From an uncultured Clostridia bacterium (lineage in GTDB: Bacteria > Bacillota > Clostridia > TANB77 > CAG-508), in contig CALXZS010000045.1 of NCBI GenBank assembly GCA_944393305.1, forward strand, positions 1 through 9,194: a DNA stretch of 9,194 nt, written 5' to 3'. How positions within the stretch are numbered: the stretch's first letter is position 1; every line of letters begins with the position of its first letter. This document shows, piece after piece, positions 5,603-9,194 of the stretch. The position numbers and the translations under genes are program-made. The notes under the pieces were generated by a model. The model was given only the letters and a program-made list of their open reading frames with translations. It searched no databases and had not been told where the DNA came from.

Positions 5603-6448
5603 ATGGAAAAAGAAAAAAGAGCAAAGACCATAAAAAGAACAATAACAGGAGTAATTGGTTTACCTATACTTGCAGCAGTTCTTATTTTTGCAAATACCAT
5701 TATAATGGATATATTTACAGCTATTATTGCTTGCATAAGTATGTATGAATATTTTCATTGTTTTAAATCATCTAATAAAGGTAATCCTACACAAGCCTTA
5801 GGGTATTTCTTCTGCATACTAATAGTATTTACACATTTCGTAGATATAAAATTATTGTATTCAATCATGGTATCAATAATTCCAGTATCTTTACTAATTT
5901 TGTTTGCAGAATTAGTATTATCTAAAGGAAAGAAAACAATAAAAGATATAGCAATAACTATGCTAGGAATTTGTTATATTCCTCTAATGATTATATATCT
6001 ATCAATGATTAGAAATATGGATTTAGGACATAATTTAGATGGAAGAATACTAATATGGTTTGTATTAATTGCTTCATGGGGAAGTGATGTATTTGCCTAC
6101 TTTATAGGAAGGCATTTAGGAAAACATAAACTTACAAGCATTAGTCCAAATAAAACAGTAGAAGGTGCAGTAGCTGGAATTGTTGGAGCAACAATTCTTG
6201 GTATAATTTATGCAGTTTTGAGTAATACTCTATGGGGAACAGGAATAAATTATTTACTAATAGGAATAATAGTAGCAATATTAAGTGTAATAGGTCAAAT
6301 TGGTGACTTAGCAGCATCATCAATAAAAAGATATTGTGAAATTAAAGACTTTAGTGAGTTAATTCCTGGACACGGTGGAATGTTAGATAGAATAGATAGT
6401 ATAATTTTTGTACTTCCATTTGCATTCTTATTTTTGAATTTACTTTAG
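5603..6448 (+). CDS. cdsA: Phosphatidate cytidylyltransferase (CDP-diglyceride synthase)
   Basis: An integral membrane enzyme of 281 residues from this start (288 from ATG 5582). It joins CTP and phosphatidic acid into CDP-diacylglycerol, the precursor of phosphatidylglycerol and other phospholipids. Seen: KRTITGVIGLPIL at the N-terminus leading into the first of about seven or eight hydrophobic segments; SWGSDVFAYFIGRHLGKHKL and SISPNKTVEGAVAG, typical of the family; and near the end the full CdsA signature SSIKRYCEIKDFSELIPGHGG followed by MLDRIDS. Length is usual (about 260-290). It starts 26 nt after uppS. rseP follows 9 nt after its TAG, and the rseP ribosome site overlaps that stop. In many Firmicutes dxr lies between cdsA and rseP; it is absent here. 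Confidence 0.95.
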   Translation: MEKEKRAKTIKRTITGVIGLPILAAVLIFANTIIMDIFTAIIACISMYEYFHCFKSSNKGNPTQALGYFFCILIVFTHFVDIKLLYSIMVSIIPVSLLILFAELVLSKGKKTIKDIAITMLGICYIPLMIIYLSMIRNMDLGHNLDGRILIWFVLIASWGSDVFAYFIGRHLGKHKLTSISPNKTVEGAVAGIVGATILGIIYAVLSNTLWGTGINYLLIGIIVAILSVIGQIGDLAASSIKRYCEIKDFSELIPGHGGMLDRIDSIIFVLPFAFLFLNLL

Positions 6449-6453
6449 GAGGG
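6447..6453 (+). promoter_or_regulatory. Ribosome binding site for the TTG start of rseP
   Basis: AGGAGGG overlaps the cdsA stop and stands 4 nt before TTG at 6458. The first in-frame ATG (codon 70) would lose the HEGGH zinc motif at residues 21-25, so TTG is required. The overlap suggests translational coupling to cdsA. Confidence 0.8.
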
Positions 6454-6457
6454 TAAA

Positions 6458-7213
6458 TTGGATTTTATAATAACTGCATTAAAAATAATATTTTTGTTAG
6501 GATTTTTAATTATAATTCACGAAGGAGGGCATTTTTTAGTTGCTAAATTATGCAAAGTTAGGGTTAATGAATTTTCAATAGGTTTTGGACCAAAACTATG
6601 GTCAAAACAAGGAAAAGAAACCAAATATGAATTACGCCTTATTCCTTTCGGTGGATTTGTTAATATGGAAGGAGAAGAAGAGCATTCTGAAAAAGAAGGC
6701 TCTTTTAGTAAAGCTAGTATTCCAAAAAGGTTTGCAATAATTGTGGCAGGAGCATTAGTTAATATTTTATTTGGTATTCTTGCTTATATAATTTTGTTAA
6801 TGGTTAGATATTATACAGTAGTAGAACCTAATATAATAGAATCAATTTCATACGCATTTTCAAGTACGGGAACACTTATTTATGCAATGTTTGATAGTAT
6901 TGTTCAATTATTTAGCGGAAAAGTTTCATTAAATGATATGGTAGGACCAGTGGGAATTTCACAAATGATTTCACAGACATCAGGATTGTCACAATTTATA
7001 TATTTACTAGCACTAATTTCAGTATCACTAGGCATAACCAACCTATTACCATTTGTACCTCTTGACGGAGGAAAAGCACTAATTCTAATAATAGAAGCGA
7101 TAAGAAGAAAACCATTAAAACAAGAAACTGAATTAAAAATTCAGTCAATAGGATTTTTTATACTAATAGTATTTTCAGTATTGGTAGCATATAATGATAT
7201 ACTAAGATTATAA
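6458..7213 (+). CDS. rseP: Site-2 intramembrane zinc protease (RseP/RasP, M50), short form without PDZ domain
   Basis: A 251-residue membrane protease of the family that cuts membrane-bound anti-sigma factors and leftover signal peptides. Seen: TM1 with the zinc motif HEGGH (21-25; Glu22 catalytic), then FSIGFGPKLWS, IPFGGFVNMEGEEE (the beta loop after TM1), RFAIIVAGALVNILFGILAY (TM2, 91-110), GPVGISQM (163-170), NLLPFVPLDGGKAL (195-208; third zinc ligand Asp203 in LDGG) and a last TM. All catalytic parts are present. Odd: homologues such as Bacillus RasP have about 420 residues, with a PDZ domain of about 100 residues between TM2 and the region before GPVGI. Here TM2 leads within a few residues (YYTVVEPNIIESI, 118-130) into the conserved pre-GPVG helix, so the PDZ domain is missing. 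The frame is intact. Its place between cdsA and polC is the normal one for rseP. Confidence 0.9.
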   Translation: MDFIITALKIIFLLGFLIIIHEGGHFLVAKLCKVRVNEFSIGFGPKLWSKQGKETKYELRLIPFGGFVNMEGEEEHSEKEGSFSKASIPKRFAIIVAGALVNILFGILAYIILLMVRYYTVVEPNIIESISYAFSSTGTLIYAMFDSIVQLFSGKVSLNDMVGPVGISQMISQTSGLSQFIYLLALISVSLGITNLLPFVPLDGGKALILIIEAIRRKPLKQETELKIQSIGFFILIVFSVLVAYNDILRL

Positions 7214-7219
7214 TTTAAG

Positions 7220-7420
7220 TTATCGTTTACAGTGTATAAATAATTTTGAAATTGAATATTATGGATTTTGCAGTTTCGCGTGAGCGTTCAAACGAGCTTA
7301 AATGGATTTTAAGCGAAGTGCGTTTGGAGCTGTAAAATTCGAAGAATTTTAGCAGCGACCGCAAGAAACAAAAAATTCATAATATTCAATTTCAAAAATT
7401 AGCATAACTGTAAATCATAA
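7220..7420. repeat. About 200-bp structured dyad with two internal hairpins (MITE-like element or RNA)
   Basis: The whole rseP-polC gap (227 bp) is nearly filled by one inverted repeat. Arms of about 60 nt (7220-7280 and 7361-7420) pair with few interruptions. The core is a perfect 20-bp match, 7244-7263 against 7378-7397. Outside it TTTACAGT (7226-7233) pairs with ACTGTAAA (7407-7414); inside it GTTTC (7273-7277) pairs with GAAAC (7365-7369). The apex has two hairpins: GCTTAAA-TGGAT-TTTAAGC (7296-7314, extended by AAACG/CGTTT to 7290-7325), and TAAAATTC-GAA-GAATTTTA (7333-7351, extended by CTG/CAG). The centre is visibly richer in G and C than its surroundings. The right arm ends 8 nt before the GGGGG of the polC ribosome site. 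No transposase or clear target duplication is seen. Function unknown. Confidence 0.75.
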
Positions 7421-7439
7421 TGATAAACGGGGGCAAAAA

Positions 7440-9194
7440 ATGAATCAGGTAAATACAGAAGTTAAAAAAATAAAAAACATTTTTAGTGATTATAGTTCAG
7501 AAAGTTTTTCTTTCGCAGACGCAGAAATAGAAAATGTCAATTTATACAGAAAAACAAATAAACTAGAATTAACACTTAAAACAGAAGGATTTGTTAATGT
7601 TTCAGAGTTTAATAAATTTGAAAAATATGCCATAAAAAGATTTAATCTTTCTGGAGTAGAGTTTAAAGTAGAGAATACAGAAGCAGAAAAACCACCCATA
7701 AAAGAAGAATGGTCAAATATACTTTCATATTTTTCATCAAAAAATCCTATGGCAAAAGCATTTTTAAGAAATAGTGAATTAGATTTTGAAAATGATATAA
7801 ATATACATATAAAGGTAAAGGGCAAAGAAATACTAGAAAAACAAGGTATGAACACTAAAATTTCTAATTTTGTAAAAAATCTTTATGGTGTAGGATATAA
7901 AGTAAATTTCATAGAAGATGATATAGAAGAATATGAGAAAAAATTAAAAGAAAAAAATGAGAATTTGATTAAAGACTATATAGCTGAAACCAAAAATATA
8001 CAAATGGCTAATGCTGAAAAAAGTCAATCAGAAAAGCCAAAAGAAAAGAAAGAAGCAAGCAAAGAAAAATCATTTAATAAAGAAAATAAAAATTCAAACA
8101 CAAATACAAATTCAAATGTTCCTATTTCAAATGCTCCAGTTCAAAAACAAGAAGAGGATGATGAAAGTTCACCATTAATATATGGAAGAAATGGAAATAT
8201 CAAAGAACCACTCATGAAAGTAGAAGATATATCTGTTGATACATCAGATGTGCAAATAGTAGGAGAAATAGTAAATGTACCAGATCCAACAGAATTAAAA
8301 AAATCTGGAAAATTCTTATTTTCATTTGATGTATATGATGGAACAAGTACAATTACTTGTAAAATATTTGTATTACCAGAAAAGAAGAAAAGAGTTTCAA
8401 GTAAATTAAAAGTTGGAAATGGGGTAAAAGTAGGAGGAAGAGCAGCTTTTGATAATTTTGCTAAAGAAATCACAATTTTAGCAAATACAGTAATAGAAGG
8501 AGAACCACTAAAAAAAGTTTCGAGAACAGATAAAGCAGAAGTAAAAAGAGTAGAACTTCATATGCATACACAAATGAGTCAAATGGACGCAGTAACATCA
8601 GTAAAAGACTTAATAAAAAGAGCAATGAAATGGGGTATGAAATCAATTGCAATAACAGACCATGGTGTTGTTCAATCATTCCCAGACGCGCATAAAATGT
8701 TAGGATTTGATAATAAAGACATGAAGGTTATATATGGAGTAGAAGGCTATTTAGTACCAGACAAAGACCCTATTGTAACTAGAGGAAAAGGACAAACTTT
8801 AGAAAATACTACATATTGCGTATTTGACTTAGAAACAACAGGAATATCTTTTAGAACTGAAAAAATTACTGAAATTGGTATTATGAAAGTAAGAAATGGA
8901 GAAGTAATAGATACATTTGAAACATTTGTAAATCCAGAAAAGCCAATACCAATGAAAGTTCAAGAAATAACACATATAACTGATGAAATGGTAAAAGATG
9001 CTCCAACTATTGAAGAAATCATGCCAAAAGTATTAGAGTTTTTTGGAGATTCAGTTTTAGTTGCACATAATGCAGATTTTGACACAAGTTTTATAAAATA
9101 TAACTGTGATAAAATGGGGCTTAAATTTGATAATACATATCTAGATACTTTGCGTCTAGCCAAAGATTTATTCCCGGATTTTAAGAAATATAAG
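7440..9194 (+). CDS. polC: DNA polymerase III alpha subunit, Gram-positive PolC type (N-terminal 585 residues, 3' truncated by window)
   Basis: The replicative polymerase of Firmicutes, with built-in proofreading. An open frame runs from ATG 7440 to the window end; full-length PolC is about 1,430 residues, so roughly 40% is here. Seen: an N-terminal domain (about 1-180); a Lys/Glu/Ser/Asn-rich linker (about 190-243); an OB-fold domain (about 255-355, VQIVGEIVNV ... FSFDVYDGTSTITCKIF); the first part of the PHP domain (VELHMHTQMSQMDAV, with H374 and H376; AITDHGVVQSFPDAHK); and the DEDD exonuclease inserted into it (YCVFDLETTGIS, with D463 and E465; ITHITDEMV; LVAHNADFDTSF, with D546; YLDTLRLAK). 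Polymerase palm and fingers lie beyond the edge. The ribosome site is GGGGG at 7429-7433, 6 nt before ATG. proS and ispG, often found just before polC, are absent. Confidence 0.97.
   Translation, partial: MNQVNTEVKKIKNIFSDYSSESFSFADAEIENVNLYRKTNKLELTLKTEGFVNVSEFNKFEKYAIKRFNLSGVEFKVENTEAEKPPIKEEWSNILSYFSSKNPMAKAFLRNSELDFENDINIHIKVKGKEILEKQGMNTKISNFVKNLYGVGYKVNFIEDDIEEYEKKLKEKNENLIKDYIAETKNIQMANAEKSQSEKPKEKKEASKEKSFNKENKNSNTNTNSNVPISNAPVQKQEEDDESSPLIYGRNGNIKEPLMKVEDISVDTSDVQIVGEIVNVPDPTELKKSGKFLFSFDVYDGTSTITCKIFVLPEKKKRVSSKLKVGNGVKVGGRAAFDNFAKEITILANTVIEGEPLKKVSRTDKAEVKRVELHMHTQMSQMDAVTSVKDLIKRAMKWGMKSIAITDHGVVQSFPDAHKMLGFDNKDMKVIYGVEGYLVPDKDPIVTRGKGQTLENTTYCVFDLETTGISFRTEKITEIGIMKVRNGEVIDTFETFVNPEKPIPMKVQEITHITDEMVKDAPTIEEIMPKVLEFFGDSVLVAHNADFDTSFIKYNCDKMGLKFDNTYLDTLRLAKDLFPDFKKYK

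Noticed and set aside
7261..7335. A 24-codon ATG frame (MDFAVSRERSNELKWILSEV...) inside the dyad element
   Set aside because: It has no ribosome site, uses codons unlike its neighbours (CGT, TCG) and coincides with the palindrome. The mirrored arm makes a similar frame on the other strand, so structure explains it.
7309..7380. A 23-codon minus-strand frame (MNFLFLAVAAKILRILQLQT...) inside the dyad element
   Set aside because: It is the partner of the plus-strand frame, created by the inverted arm; no ribosome site or promoter is seen.
7220..7420. Retron or other reverse-transcribed RNA
   Set aside because: There is no reverse transcriptase or effector gene nearby; the dyad alone does not support it.
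7391..7421. Promoter for polC (TTCAAA ... CATAAT)
   Set aside because: The spacer is 19 nt, the -35 is poor and both boxes lie in the dyad arm; too weak to call.

Overview
The window is AT-rich DNA from a low-GC Firmicute, most likely a Clostridia-class anaerobe. The evidence is a Gram-positive type PolC, the gene order pyrH-frr-uppS-cdsA-rseP-polC, heavy use of AGA (Arg) and ATA (Ile) codons, TTG starts behind strong Shine-Dalgarno sequences, and TGG for Trp with TAA/TAG stops, which means the standard code. The exact genus cannot be named from the sequence.

Layout. Bases 1-525 (minus strand) hold the N-terminal part of an AAA+ ATPase of the DUF4143-associated type. It is broken by a frameshift and runs off the left edge. 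Bases 526-835 are a divergent intergenic region with a sigma-A-type promoter for each side and three degenerate 33-bp tandem units between them. Bases 836-3276 are a three-gene capsule/exopolysaccharide phosphoregulation operon: a Wzz-like membrane adaptor (cpsC), a BY-kinase (cpsD) and a PHP-type tyrosine phosphatase (cpsB), in the same order as Bacillus ywqC-ywqD-ywqE. Bases 3265-3395 are a cluster of REP-like palindromes that includes the cpsB stop codon. Bases 3428-9194 are a housekeeping run: pyrH (UMP kinase), frr (ribosome recycling), uppS (undecaprenyl diphosphate synthase), cdsA (CDP-diglyceride synthase), rseP (site-2 protease) and the first 585 codons of polC (replicative DNA polymerase), which runs off the right edge. 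A roughly 200-nt dyad, predicted to fold as one long stem with two apical hairpins, lies between rseP and polC.

How the genes work together. CpsC, CpsD and CpsB should form a phosphorylation cycle controlling polysaccharide chain length and export, but no glycosyltransferase, flippase or polymerase gene is present here. UppS makes the undecaprenyl lipid carrier used by such pathways and by peptidoglycan. CdsA supplies CDP-diacylglycerol for phospholipids. PyrH feeds pyrimidine nucleotide synthesis.

The most unusual points are an RseP homologue of only 251 residues that appears to lack its PDZ domain cleanly, the structured element before polC, the palindrome cluster overlapping the cpsB stop, the absence of dxr and ispG from their usual place beside rseP, a roughly 90-residue charged tail on the BY-kinase, and a Gly-to-Arg change in the PyrH GGGN motif. 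I see no wholly new multi-gene system in the window.
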